NCBI GenBank assembly: GCA_027257055.1
Contig: JAPVLO010000138.1
Location: forward strand, 2,604,001 to 2,668,000
Length of the DNA: 64,000 nt
From: Cephalopachus bancanus
Lineage: Eukaryota > Chordata > Mammalia > Primates > Tarsiidae
Direction: 5' to 3'
Part shown: in pieces, positions 1 through 12,230 of the stretch
Numbering within the stretch: the stretch's first letter is position 1
Layout: each line of letters begins with the position of its first letter
Notes under the pieces: generated by a model
Databases searched by the model: none
What the model was told of the DNA's origin: nothing
The model's input: the letters and a program-made list of their open reading frames with translations, nothing else
Position numbers and translations under genes: made by a program

Positions 1-1285
1 TGAAGCTTTGCTTTCAGGATCTCTATCCTGTTCCATTGGTTTATATGCCTGTTCTTGTATCAATACCAGACTGTTTTGATTACTGTAGCCTTATAGTAAC
101 GTTTGAAGTCTGGAAGTGTGATACTTCCTGCTTTGTTTCTTTTGTTAAGGATTGTTTTAGCTATTCGTGGTCATTTATGTTTCCATAGGAATTTCTGTAT
201 TGTCATTTCCAGATCGGAGAAGAATGATGTTGGTAATTTAATGGGTATTGTGTTGAATCTGTAGATTGCCTTTGGTAGGATGGACATCTTAACAATGTTG
301 ATTCTTCATATCCATGAGCATGCGATATTTTTTCATTTGAATGTGTCTTCTTGAATTTCTTTGAGCAGTGTTTTGTAGTTCTCTGGTTAGGAAGATGCCG
401 AGATATTTCTTTCTTTCTTTCTTTTGTTGTTATTGTGGATGGTATTGTTCTCTGTCTGCTTGTTGTTGGTGTATAAGAATGCAACAGTCTTTTCCACATT
501 TTTTTTTGGTACCCTGATACTTTGCTAAAGTCCTTTATCAGTGCAAGAAGGTTTTTGACGGATTCTTTTTGATCTTCATGGTATAGTATCATATTGTCAG
601 CAAACAGGGATAACTTGACTTCCTCTTCCTATTAGGATAGCCCTGATTTCCTTCTCTTGTCTAATTGCCCTAGCTAAGACTTCCAACACAATGTTGAACA
701 AGAGGGGTGAGAGTGGGCAGCCTCGTCTTGTTTTGGTTTTCAGGACAAATGTTTCCAGTTTCTGTCCATTTAGCAATATGCTAGCTGTGGGTTTATCATA
801 GATGGCACTTACTATTTTGAGCTATGTCCCTTCTATACATAGGTGTTTGGGGGGTTTTTATCAAGAAGGGATGTTGGATTTTATCAAAAACTTTTTCTGT
901 ATCTAATGATATAATCATGTGCTTCTTGTTTTCACATCTGTTAACATATTTAATTACATTTATGGTCTTGCAAATGTTGAACCAGCCCTGCATCCTGGGG
1001 ATGAAACCTACTTAGTCATGGTGGGTGATTTTTGAGATGTGTTTTTATCTCCAATTTTCTAGAATCTTGTTGAGGATTTTTGCATCGATGTTCATAAGGG
1101 ATATTGGCCTGTAGTTCTCCTTTTTTGTTAGATCTTGACCCAGTTTGGGTATCAGTGTGATGTTAGCTTTGTAAAATGTTTTGGGGAGAATTCCATCTTT
1201 CTCAATTGCCTGGAATACCTTCAATAGGATTGATATCGGCTCCTCCTTGTACACTTTGTAGAATTCTGCTGGAAAGCCATCCGGA
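1..1285 (-). mobile_element. L1 LINE, ORF2 reverse-transcriptase fragment (dead)
   Basis: Read on the minus strand this is the middle of L1 ORF2. Recognisable pieces are the [19 protein letters not shown] block near 1075-1130, the block-A-like stretch with FDKIQHPF near 880-900, and the catalytic FADD box near 590-604, here reading FADN. Frameshifts and stops break the frame several times, so it is a pseudogene. The element is cut by the window start on its 3' side and is 5'-truncated near 1285, where similarity stops abruptly. The same region of a second L1 copy lies at about 49.7-51.0 kb. Confidence 0.93.
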
Positions 1286-2302
1286 TAGACTCATTTTCTA
1301 AAGAAATGATTCTACTGTTGGCACTATTCTCAATGAAATACTTTTCATTCAACTCAATTTAATTCGATACATTCATAAGGCAGACACTGCACTATGTGTG
1401 GAAAAGTGTATGGAAGGGTAAGGAAGACACCATACCTTACTTTAGGAACTTACAGTCTCATAGAGAAGACAAATATTAAAATGATAATGAAATACTTGTA
1501 ATAGAAAGTACAACAGCATGTTGCAAGAAAAACAAACTAATCGAATGGATTAGGAATGGTCTTTCTAAAAATTATTACACAAACTGATTTGAAATTTGCT
1601 GAACTAAAAATGGATAATAAGACTTGTTCTAATCAAGTGGTTCAGTAATTTGAAGACTCTCAGACTAGATTAGGTCCCCTATATCAAAGAACCTGTATAG
1701 TGCAAATACATGATTAATGGTGTGATTTTCTATGAGACAGAACACAAGAAGAGTGGTAGATTGAGTAAGATACAGATGACTAGAAATGAGTTAAATTTAA
1801 GACAAAAATGCTTCTAACATTGGCAGCAATTGTGAAGAGTACAAATGGAAGCTCACTAATGATGTGTCTAACTAAATATTATATGTCAAACTAGAAATAC
1901 TAGGTATTCTACCACTCTACTTTGACAAATACAACTACATTAAAAATATAAAATAATGTAAAATTATGGTTTTATATTACTGAATACAAATATCATTGTA
2001 CATATCTTACTAGTCTATGGAATTTGCATACATAGTAAAATAGAGGTATGTAATTACTAAATAATCACATTTCTATTACTTAAAATTATTTTTCTAACTT
2101 TTATTTCAGCAAATTCATCAAATATATTGTAACAACTATGATTTTTCATACGATAATTTTCTATTAATATTAATTCCAATTGGCATTAATGCCAAGTGAG
2201 ACCTTTTAAAAATCATCGTAATTCCAAGTAGCTTCTTGAATTGTTCTCTTATCAAAACTTCTCTCTTGAATAACCAGAAAGTATCCATTAAAAATTTCTT
2301 TT
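1286..2302. other. AT-rich sequence without a gene
   Basis: No coding frame, RNA gene or clear repeat is visible. A phrase near 1440-1470 (aacttacagtctcatagagaagac) resembles wording common in old mammalian LINE/SINE relics, but it is too short to classify. Confidence 0.6.
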
Positions 2303-2591
2303 ATTTTTTTTTTTTTGAGTTGGAGTCTCACTCTGTCGCCCAGACTGGAGTGCAGTGGCCGCTCCCAGCCACCGCAGCCTCGACCTGCTGGGCTCCGGCG
2401 ATCCTTCCGCCTCAGCCTTCCAAGTAGCTGGAACTACAGGCATGCTACCACACCCGGCTAATTTTTTGATTTATTGTAGAGATGAGGTCTCACCAAGTTG
2501 CCCAGGAGGGTCTCGAACCCGCAGGCTCAGGCAATCCACTCACCTTGGCCTCCCAAAGCGCAGGATTACAGGCTGAGCCACTGAGCCTGGC
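2303..2591 (-). mobile_element. Alu SINE, strepsirrhine type
   Basis: A poly(T) run is followed by GAGTTGGAGTCTCACTCTG and the full dimer, ending in the complement of GCCAGGCTCAGTGGCTCAGC. It has the CGC-type centre (AAAGCGCAGGATTACA) but keeps the ACCAAGTTGCC stretch, which puts it in the intermediate subfamily described in the findings. I could not see clear target-site duplications. Confidence 0.95.
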
Positions 2592-3837
2592 TGCCTTTCT
2601 CTCTTAAACATTCACTTATCATATTTTAAAACATTCTAAAGTAGTCATTAAAGCATCTATGTTGCTTTTATAAAAGTTCGGCTTATAATAACACTATCCC
2701 ACTTAAATACTGGTAGGCAACCTCAAGATCTTATTTTTTAAAATATAACAAATACCAATTATTCAGTAACTATAAAAATAAAAAAACCTACTAAAGCTGT
2801 GAGATTTGTACAATTTACATCAGATCTGAAATATAGTTTTATTGTACTAGGCGAAAATTTAAATAAATATTCAAAATATATTTTAAAACACTAAACTTAC
2901 TGTTTCAGTTCATTCATTATTTCTGTTTTAAGTATTGATGATATAAAATAACTCCGGTTTGAGTTGGGTTAGTGGACAGGTTATAAGACTGAAAATTATT
3001 TAAGACTTTTATACGCAAATCTGGCCTTCTTCTAATCTGTATTTATACTCATGTACCCGTCTTTCCTAGACTGACCAAAAAAGAAGCAGATAAATCAGTT
3101 AATAGTGAACAGAATTTCCCTCATAGGCACAATAAACACAAGATGTCTCTGAAAGAGAAATAGACAGTCTCTAAAAACTCTCCTCAATATGTTTTTACAG
3201 AATTCTAATGTCACCAAATGTTTTTGAATTTGCTCTAGGTGGAAAAACTTCAATCAAGGTATTATCAAGCAGTTATTACTGCTAAGCTCTATTATAAGGA
3301 AAGTTTAAAACAAGCAGCATTTCTCATTGTATCTTCTTCCTCTGTAATAAAAAAATAAAAGCTTCAAAATGGAATCTCAGGAAAATAATTCACAAAACCA
3401 CAGGAAACATGTATGCATGACTTTTTACATGAACACTTGTTATACATACCTATGAAACACAAACATATGAAGCATTCAGCCTAGTTCATACTACATAGCA
3501 CTCAAGAAATATTTGAGGCAATGCATGAATAAATGCAAGATATATATATATATACGTATGTGTATGTGTACATATATATGTATATATATGCAACAACGTT
3601 AACACCAACAAGAGAATGCTAACTCCAAACCCATACTAGACTAAAACAAATTTACTAAGACATCTTAGTTGTTTGTATGTTTAATTATTAAAATCCATTT
3701 CAGTCCAGCAATGTGGGGTTAGAATTACCCAAGGGTAAATGGATATACATTATACATATTTATATTACATACTACATATAGATATTAATTAGTATGACAT
3801 ATGAAAACAATAACTTTTTAAGTGAATACTTCTATGT
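2592..3837. other. AT-rich sequence without a gene
   Basis: No gene is seen. The stretch 3470-3535 ends in a wording (actcaagaaatatttgaggc, then gaataaatg) that resembles the 3' tail of an L2 LINE. A TA/TG microsatellite sits at 3541-3598. Confidence 0.5.
3541..3598. repeat. TA/TG/CA mixed microsatellite
   Basis: Alternating purine-pyrimidine tract of TA, TG and CA dinucleotides, imperfect throughout. Confidence 0.85.
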
Positions 3838-4005
3838 GTAAAGCACATAAAATATTTTACTTTTATTATCTATTCATTCTGTGCCATGACACTTTGAGGT
3901 AGATACTAATTTTATAGATAACAACTTAATATTAAATAGGTTAACCAATATATATGTTTGTCTCAAAGAAGAGGCAGAACTCAAAACCAGGTGTGTCAAA
4001 AGCTC
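3838..4005 (-). mobile_element. MIR SINE relic
   Basis: The order of phrases (gccatgacactttgaggtag, ttttatagataacaac, gaggcagaactcaaaaccag) follows the reverse complement of the tRNA-derived MIR core and its B-box side. It is strongly diverged. Confidence 0.6.
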
Positions 4006-4206
4006 AGGGACATGTTCTTAGTACATACTTTTCCTTATAATTTTCAATATTTTTATTAAATTAAGAATTAGTTTCATATATACAGAAAAATTGTAAATAG
4101 ATTGTGAAGGAGAAATACTTTTTTAAAAAGCAAAGTGCCTAATAGCATTAGTTATTCTAAAAAAAAAATTAGGAAGAGCTTAAGTAACACAACAATATTT
4201 GTAAGA

Positions 4207-4234
4207 AGAAATACATCATGGCGTGTGTGTGTAT

Positions 4235-4276
<42 letters not shown>

Positions 4277-4289
4277 ACACACACACACA
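4207..4289. repeat. (GT)n-(CA)n microsatellite with strand switch
   Basis: A short GT run (4222-4232) is followed through TATGC by a long CA run to 4289. The two halves are inverse, so single strands can pair with each other as well as form Z-DNA. Confidence 0.9.
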
Positions 4290-4511
4290 GTGGAAAATGT
4301 ATAGTTCCTCAAACTTATGTTATAAAATTTATGACATACTAGTACTTCTGCTATAATTCAATATTTTAAAATTATAAAAATATTTATATAGCCCATATGT
4401 CTAAAGCAGACAGTCACAAATAAGGTATTTACAGCTACATGTATATTGTTTTCCATGATTTTGATGTTATTGTCATCATTTGGAGATTTATTTTTCAAAA
4501 GGGTATGAAAG

Positions 4512-4772
4512 TTTTTTTTAACTTTTAATTTTTTAATTTTAAAGATACGGGGTACAATTTGGGGTTAGGTATGCAAATGTTCATTATGCAGGTACCCTTA
4601 TTAATGAAGTGTACCCCTTTCCCTAGGCAGATTCCTACTACTGCCAATCCAACCTCCTCCCCACCAGCAGTTTCCCACTACTGCCAACCTTTTTCTTATA
4701 GTACTTTGATAATTGTTTAAGGTCCGCTTATGAGTGAGAACATGTGGTACTCAGTTCTTTGTTTCTGTGAAA
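4512..4772 (-). mobile_element. L1 3' end, 5'-truncated
   Basis: Poly(T)-rich start, then the strepsirrhine L1 3' UTR (ggggtacaatttggggttag, caggtaccctt) and the last part of ORF2 up to the tttgtttctgtgaaagatca phrase. The UTR carries the CTACTGCCAA motif twice (about 4635-4692), as in the copy at 57.85 kb. Confidence 0.92.
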
Positions 4773-5834
4773 GATCACTAATTTTATTTTATTGTTTTTT
4801 TAAATATTGAAATGGTAACTTCCCTTTACGTTATCATAAAATGTACATAGTTCCGCACCTTATTTTGGTGATTAATATTGCCTAGGTAAGTTATGATAAT
4901 ATTTGAAACAATTCCTACAAAGAGTATTGTCAAGATATTTTATTATTTCATTATCCTTGTATAAATTTGAATTCCCAAAACATTGCCTTTCATAGTTTGA
5001 TTTTAGCGTGAGAGCCACAAAAAAAAAAAAGAAAAAGAATGTAAAAAATATACTAATCATCTTTGAAGAAATTCTTACCCAAATTTAAACACCAGGAAGA
5101 AATTCTTTGAAGAAATTTTACCCAAATTTAAACACCAGGTACAATTCAAATGCCTTATAAATTAAAAATATAAGCTTCAGTCATTTTTTTTCAAAATTCA
5201 ACCAGATAAGTCTTTTTTTAATTGTCCAACTTGATTAATATTTTACGAGAAACTTATTAGCAATTGGTCTTTAGTGTAAATACCAATATCTTTCTATGAA
5301 ACATGAATATTTGTTTTTGAGAAATCCTATTTCTGAGTTTCTCTATATTTTAGATAAATAAAATGAGTCATCTTTTTGACTCAGTAATTAGGAAATAAAC
5401 TTTATCTTGCAATAAATACCTATACTTAGAAACAACATATGCCTCAGGGATAAGTTCTTGATTGTGTAAAAGAATTATTCTTTGACTTTCTTAAAGACAA
5501 AAGGAGACAAAAATGAGACTCTTAAAATTATTTTTCAGATCAATGTCTTGCACTAGTATTTTTCTATTATTTCCACAGGCATGCTTTCTTTCAAAATTGA
5601 GACTGATTCCCTTTGTTCAATTTCAAGGACTTTAAATTTGGGGCTGTATATTTTATAATAAAAAAGTAAACATGCGTAAAGTAAATTAAATACTGTAATA
5701 CTGTTCTATGTATACTCTCTTCAAGTGAAAACACATCTTCATTCTATCATTCTTGCTTTATCCCACCCCCTACTTTGCCCCCTAGTGTGGCAAAGATGAT
5801 GATAATGATGTTTATGGCAATGCTGATTAAAGTG
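4773..5834. other. AT-rich sequence without a gene
   Basis: Unique-looking sequence. The only structure I see is the tandem duplication at 5061-5139 and an A-rich run near 5018-5035. Confidence 0.6.
5061..5139. repeat. Local tandem duplication, two units
   Basis: A 36-base unit (ctttgaagaaattcttaccc through caccagg) at 5061-5096 recurs at 5105-5139 with one base missing. Eight bases (aagaaatt) separate the units. Confidence 0.95.
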
Positions 5835-6185
5835 ATTGTTTGAGGTAGCATTCACAGATATCGAAATGCACAAATCTTAAATGTACAATTTTGAAAAGAG
5901 AATGCCTCCTCATAAAGAGTACACTTTTATTAGATTTCTGTCTATCCGGAAATTTCTTGTGTCCCTTCCCAGAGAATCTAGCCTTCAGAGCCAACCACTC
6001 TTGCAATTGGATCAAATCAAATTATTATTGCCTATTCTGGGATGTCATATATATGGAATCAGTTGGATTTCTTTTGTGTCTGGCTTTTCTCTGTCATCAT
6101 ATTGTCTGTGAGACTAATCTATACTGATATGTATATCAGTAGTTAGTTCATTCCTTTTTATTGCTGAGTGGTATTTCATCTTATA
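5835..6185 (-). mobile_element. Old L1M fragment
   Basis: The phrases ccaaccactcttgcaattgg, gatgtcatatatatggaatc, tatcagtagttagttcattc and ttgctgagtggtatttcat follow the antisense of old mammalian L1 3' ends. It is diverged and incomplete. Confidence 0.75.
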
Positions 6186-6264
6186 AATATACAAATATGT
6201 AATATATATATTAAACGTTTCACACACACACACACACATATGGTTGGTATTTGGACTGATTCAA

Positions 6265-7685
6265 GTTTGGAAACATGCACAAAAATTAACTCAAAGTAGA
6301 TTAAAAATCTCAATGTAAGACCTGAAGCTGCAAAACTCATAGAAGAAAATATGGGGAATAAGGTTAGTAATGACCTTGGCAATGATTCTTTGAACAACAC
6401 ACCAAAAACTCAGGAAACCTGCAAAAATAAACAGGTGAGACTACATAGAACTAAAAAGCTTCTGTACAGAAAAGGAAACAATTAACAAAATGAAAAGCCA
6501 TCGTACAGAATGGGAAAAAATATTTTCAAACCATATTTATGTTAAGGGGTTAATATCCAAAATATATAAGAAACTCGCACAACTAACAGCAAAAGATTAA
6601 ATAACCTCGTTTTAAAAATGAGCAAAGGACCTAAATAGACAAAGGAGAGTTAAAAATGACTAACAGATGCATTTAAAAAGGTATTCAACATTACTCAATT
6701 AGCAGAGAAATGTAAATAAACACCACAATGAGATATCACTTCATTCACTGGGATGGCTATTATGAAAAAGACAAAACAAAAACAAAAAAACAAAAAAGAC
6801 AAGGATTTGGAGAAAAGGAAGCCCTTTAACACTGTTGGTGGAACTCAAAATTATTATTTCAGCCATTATGGAAAATAGTATGGAGGAGCCTCAAAAAATT
6901 AAAAATAGAACTACATAGGGTCAAGGAATACCTCTGCTGTGTGTATACCAAAAGAAAATTAAATCAGCACTTCATAGAGAATTCTGCACTCCCATGTTCA
7001 TTGCAGTATTATTCACAATAGCCAAGATATTAAAACAACCCAAGTGTCCACCAACAGACAAATGGAGAAAGAAATTATGGCATATATATATAGGAATATT
7101 ATATGTATATGGAGTATTGTTCAATCTTAAAAGAGACATATTGTCATTTGTGGCAACATTGATAAACCTGCAGGGCATTATGCTAAGTGAAATAAGTCAG
7201 ACACAGAAAGAAAAATACTACATGACCTCACTGGCATGTGGAATCTAAAGAAGAGTCAAGTAAGCCGGGCTCGGTGGCTCAGCCTGTAATCCCGCGCCTT
7301 TGGGAGGCTGAGGTGAGTAGATTGCCTGAGCCCGCGGGTTCGAGACCCGCCTGGGCAGCGAGACCTCATCTCTACAATAAATCAAAAAATCAGCGGGCGT
7401 GGTAGCGCGTGCCTGTAATTCCGGCTACTCGGAAGGCAGAAGCGGAAGGATCGCCGGAGTCCAGCAGTTCGAGGCTGCGGTGGCCGGGAGCGGCCGCTGC
7501 ACTCCAGTCTGGGAGACAGAGTGAGACTCCAACTCAAAAAAAAAAAAAAAAAAGAGTCAAGTACATAGAAACGGAGAGTAGAATGGTGGTCAACAGGGAA
7601 TGGTGGAGGAGGGGGATGGTGAGATGTAGGTCAAAGGGTACAAACTTGCAGTTATATAGGATGAACACCATATTGTCTTGTTTAC
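6265..7685 (+). mobile_element. L1 LINE, ORF2 3' part and 3' UTR, split by an Alu
   Basis: The plus strand reads through the C-terminal third of ORF2 (aacatgcacaaaaattaact, aagcttctgtacagaaaagg, gtattattcacaatagccaa) and into a 3' UTR (gtagaatggtggtcaacagg). Frames are broken. An Alu at 7263-7551 with its own target duplication interrupts the element, so the L1 is older than that Alu. It ends near 7685 without a recognisable poly(A). Confidence 0.92.
7263..7551 (+). mobile_element. Alu SINE, young strepsirrhine subfamily, with target duplication
   Basis: Full dimer from GCCGGGCTCGGTGGCTCAGC to ACTCCAACTC and poly(A). Target-site duplications AAGAGTCAAGTA are perfect at 7251-7262 and 7552-7563. 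It has the AATCCCGCGCC centre and the short GGGCAGCGAGACC form that lacks ACTTGGC, and it keeps most CpG sites, which mark the youngest subfamily in the window. It carries Pol III A and B boxes in the left arm. Confidence 0.98.
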
Positions 7686-7857
7686 TCACCTTACTGTTGA
7701 GTCAGTTAATGGACTTGATGTGAACTCAGAAAGACTCTGCACTTGGCTTAAGACTCTGCTATGACTATTTTGAACTCCTTAAATAATTTTTTCATTTAAC
7801 TTGGGCTGCATGTTGTCTAATATCGGAAGACAGCTGTTTCAGAAAACCTAACTGATA

Positions 7858-8285
7858 CAGTGTTCTCCAGAGAAACAGAACCAATAGGATATACAGAAAG
7901 AGATGTGTAGAAAGAGATTTATTTTGAGGGTTTGGCTCACAATTTTGGAGGCTGAGAAGTTCTAGAATCTGCCACCTGGAAGCTGGAGGTCCAGGAAAAC
8001 TGGTGGCCCAAAGGCCTGAGTACCAGAAGTGTCAATGTCTAAGGACAAAAGAAGATGAATGTCCCAGCTCAAAAAGAGAAAGCAAATTCACCCTGTTCAA
8101 CCCCTCAGTAGATTGGATGATGTCTATTCAAACTGGTGAGGGCAACCTTTACTCAGTTTACTGATCCAAATACTAGTCTCTTCTAATAGCACCCTCCTAG
8201 ACACACTCAAAAATGGTACTGTAGCAACTATCTGGGCGTTTCTTGGTCCAGTCAAGTTAACACATAAAATTAACTATCATAGTTA
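7858..8285. mobile_element. Medium-reiterated mammalian repeat, probably old LINE or LTR tail
   Basis: The opening (gttctccagagaaacagaac, then caataggatatacag), the middle (agatttattttgagggtttg, ctcacaattttggaggctg) and the end (cagtcaagttaacacataaa, attaactatca) together match a widely spread mammalian repeat known to me by wording. I cannot assign the family name without a library search. Confidence 0.6.
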
Positions 8286-8959
8286 TAGAAGAAATAATGA
8301 GACCCCTTCATACGAAAAAAAGCAGAAGTTAATAATATAACCTGAACATATTGGAGATTTTTTAAATGTAAATATGTGCTTAAAATTAGAAAATAGAAAT
8401 TATCTTATTTACTTTATTACTATCACTGAATTTTGAAACTGAAAAATTCCTGTTTTTCTCTGCACCAAGTTGTTGAAAGCACTTGCATTCCTTGATATAA
8501 TTTGCATATAAAGTAGTTTTAGATTTCTTTAATTATATGCAATATGTAAATGCTATTCAGTTTATTTATCAAAATATATTTGTTCACAATTATAAGCAAA
8601 TGCAAAAATCTATAGAAATTAGAAGATAGCTATCCTGGAGATATCTGTAGAATTCTGGTATCCCAAACTTTGTCCGATAACTTCCCTTTGATGCTCTGGA
8701 TAGACATCAAGTAGCAAAAGTAAAAGGTGAATTGAGAAATATTATTTTGTTTGCCTGCAATTAAAAAATAAAACAACGTATTCAGACTACTAGGTAATCA
8801 CATTAAAAAATATAATTTAGGCTAACATTTTATTTTTAGCAACTAGTTTTAGCACAGGAAACCATTCCACTCTATTCTTTTCCAAAATTGTTTCCCCAAA
8901 ACACAACTTTCATCAGAATGAAGAACTTATGAATTCTCTTTCAGATAGATAAATTCCCC
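8286..8959. other. AT-rich sequence without a gene
   Basis: No gene or repeat is recognised. Confidence 0.6.
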
Positions 8960-10350
8960 CAACAAGAAATGACTGAGCCAGAATGCCAACAGTATTAAAG
9001 TTGAAACATTCTTTTGTGATGGAAGTTAACAAGAAACTTGAGGAGATCAGAATCACAGAACAGATTTATCTAGGAAGAACTGTTCACCCATTTACTTGAC
9101 TCTATAGCTTGAATGGGTCCAGAGGAAACTGTCTTTACTACAGCTGTGAGAAATACATTTGTGAGGGGAACCCCAGTATCCTTCAAGTGCTATGCAGTAG
9201 CAATTTATTTTCTGTATAGCAAGAATGACAAAAGAAACTACTGTTAACAAAATAGCCTCCTTCAATTCAATGGAAATGAGAATCCAGAGTGGCAGAGACC
9301 AGGTAGCAATAATTAATTGCCAAAGAAAGATGTCCATGGTTACCATAGTAGCCAACAGAACTGAAGCCAGCATCAGAATATACTGACCTGCATAAATCTC
9401 TAGCTTTCACCAATTAATGACAATGTTTCTAGAAATGGACTAGATGAGAAGTCCGATAATGCCTTATTTAATTTATATCAGTAGAAAAGCTCTAGGTCTG
9501 GTGACCAGAAGTCTGACTTGTATCACCATACTAGAAAGTCACAGTCCCTTCACTAATTCCCAGACATTGGCAGTTTATAACCCCAGAGTCTTTGATAGAA
9601 AGTGCACCAGAATCCTCTTGAGAATATCCTGTTCGATGCTAAAAATGTGCACTGTAAATTTTCCTCTTCAGCCCTGCCAAGGTTTTCAAGATAACTGTGG
9701 GGAGCTGGAATAGTAAAAATTTTAGACACTGGACTGACACTAACTCCTAGAGACACAAAACACTTCCGTGGTTCAGCAGTCCCAATAGGGACTGATGGAG
9801 GTCAGGTGATCAACAGAGTTTGGGTTTAATAAGCCCAGTATATTCTTAAAACCATCACATGGTCATTTCCTTTGCTACAGAATGCAGAATTAGAATAGAC
9901 TCACTCAGCTCTTGATAGAATTCCCATGTCAGCTTTCTGACCAACGAACAAGAGGCGACCATGGCAGAAAAAGTCAAGTGGAGACCACCAGAAGAGCTTC
10001 TAGCTAACAAATATTAAACCCATAGCAGTACCACATTCCTGGGGGGATTTCAATAGCAAGTTTCACCATGCGAAGCGATAAGTAAACCACAGAAAACAAT
10101 ACATGCCACAATCAATCTACATTTCTCAGAATCCTTTCTTGCACAGGGGAGTAAAGCTCTGTTATTTCCCAGTTCTACGATTATGATTTCCAAGGCTTTC
10201 TTCAAAACAGCATTTCTGATGAGTACAGTGGGCCAAAGACCCACCTAGGCAAGGGCACAATTTATTTCCAAAACCACCTGGTCAGAGACCCTGGCAGAGA
10301 AACAGAGCTGCAGGGCCCAGTAGCCATGGGGTCATTGATTCAAGTCAGTC
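8960..10350. other. Diverged block, possible old endogenous-retrovirus interior
   Basis: This block is richer in GC than its neighbours and reads like an old interspersed element, with phrases such as gagacacaaaacacttccgt, ggttcagcagtcccaatagg and ggtcagagaccctggcagag. The minus strand has open frames of 93 and 64 codons, but I see no protease, reverse-transcriptase, integrase or envelope motif in them. An ERVL or MaLR interior is my best guess. Unique sequence is the alternative. Confidence 0.35.
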
Positions 10351-10663
10351 CTCTACTAGATGGTTAAAATTATTTTCTTTGGTCAATATTATAAACTCCT
10401 CCCAAAATCCTCCATAATTTTCTCCAAAAATGCAGTTAGTTAGATTAACCTAATTCAGCTTCCAATTTCAGTTTAACTTTATTTGCATGTTATTTTTTAA
10501 TGTTATTAACATGGGGTAGCAGTCTCATGATCCCACTAGAAATGGGGCATAAGGTATACAATTTCAGTTCTCAGTTCCATTTGATCAACTTAATATCATG
10601 TTCTTCGCTTATTTCAACACATATTTTTCTAGAAAATCTTTTTTCCACTTAGATTTTTTAATG

Positions 10664-10713
10664 TGTGTAGGGGGGTTGTGTGTGTGTGTGGTGTGTGTGT
10701 GTGTGTGTGTGAG
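10664..10713. repeat. (TG)n microsatellite
   Basis: TG dinucleotide tract with a G-run interruption near its start, closing in a short GA run. Confidence 0.9.
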
Positions 10714-12079
10714 AGAGAATATCTAAGCTAAGCATCATTCATTCTTGTTAATTTAATATGATTTCTTCCAGGACCACTTTAAAAAGGAGCAGAGTACAGA
10801 GAAGTTCATTTGCTAAATGTCCTGCAGCTAGCTTATGCTAAACCATTGAATGCCTCAGTCTTTGTATTTTCCACTAAGGTGCAGAGCATTTTTCTATTTT
10901 TTAAAGCATCTATTTGTGATAGTCATATTGTTCCTGGTGTTAATTTTCCTGTTTAAAGGCCTATCTTATCAATATTATCTCTCAAATATCAGTATTAGAA
11001 TGGTCTCCTATGACATCAATGTTGAAATAGTTGATACTTTTAAAAAGATATTTTTCACCCAACCGTAGACACACACACATTCATAGCAGATTCATTCCAA
11101 GACCACCAAGGCTTTGCCAAAACTGGTTCTATTTGTTTAAAAATAAACAAGCAATCAACTCCTCTCTCATATTTTATTTTTTTATGGATGTTTCAATATT
11201 TCTAGTCGTAACATAGATTCTCTATTAAATGCCAAGATATTTCATTTTGCTAGGTTCCCAGGTGTGGTCAGAATAAAACAATGGCTAAAATATAAGTTTT
11301 CCGGATCTCAAAAAATTAAGCCTTTTGTCTAATGGCACATACCTTAAAAAGCCACCTAATATCCCAGAAATTGTTAATATAATCTTGCTCTCTTTAACAG
11401 AGGGAAAAACAATTATATGGGGAGTAAGTATATTTATATTTAACATTTTCCAAATCAAAGTTGAATTGTTTCATTGTTGTTGTTTTAGTTATTATCTTTC
11501 TTCCTAATAAATGCAATTACAGAAGCTTCAGTCACACTGGCAATATGGTTGATTTTCCACAGTTATTAATATCTGTAGAAACAATTGTGCCCTCTAGAGA
11601 GAACAAACCAATCCATTTCCAGAATTCAGAGTTATATTTTGAAAAGAAAGAAAAGCAACCTTGACATAAGAATGAAAGAACATGAGATAAACACTCCTTT
11701 CTTCAAAATCTATTCAATTCCATAAAAAATAATTATTTCATTTGGGGTGCAGAGAAGAATATCCTATAAAACTACTAATCATGTTAAACTATGATTATCT
11801 ATTTACATCATAGAAAACTTAGTTTAAAAATGATTTTTTCTGTCATTGTATAGAGCGTACAGTCAAGTTCATCACATGAGATGGACTCAGAGTCAAAAGC
11901 AATCAGAGGCAGGAAGGACATTGAGGTCCAGGGCCCTCTGAGCTTCAGACCCTAGAAGCACATTGATGCATGCCTAAAGAGGAACACTAGGGAAGGGGGA
12001 AAGCACAAAAATGCTGAACTTTTCGACCATTTTGCTGAGGCTTATTACGTGTTCTAAACCCTCCTTGAATAATATAACT
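10714..12079. other. AT-rich sequence without a gene
   Basis: Several open frames of 60-72 codons here have no recognisable domain and biased AT-driven composition (Phe, Ile, Leu, Lys). I see no splice-framed exon or repeat. Confidence 0.55.
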
Positions 12080-12230
12080 ACCGGGAAAGCTTTTTAAAAA
12101 GTACCAATATCCCTGTCTCATGTCAGACCAACTAAATCAAGTTTTTGGAAGTGAGGTTCAGCCACTAGCATTTTTCAAAACTACCCTGGTGAATATAAAG
12201 TGCAGTCTGGTTAAAGAACTCTTGAGCTCA
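12080..12230 (+). mobile_element. MER5-like hAT-Charlie relic
   Basis: The order agctttttaaaaagtaccaa, tgtcagaccaactaaatcaa, gtgaggttcagccactagca and tgcagtctggttaaagaact follows the MER5-type nonautonomous hAT elements. Terminal inverted repeats are not preserved. Confidence 0.55.

Noticed and set aside
7300..7365. tRNA-like box GGGTTCGAGACCC
   Set aside because: It lies in the Alu left arm. No acceptor stem or anticodon arm forms, so it is not a tRNA gene.
8960..10350. Retroviral genes
   Set aside because: The block may be retroviral in origin, but no frame shows a protease, reverse-transcriptase, integrase or envelope motif, so no gene is called.
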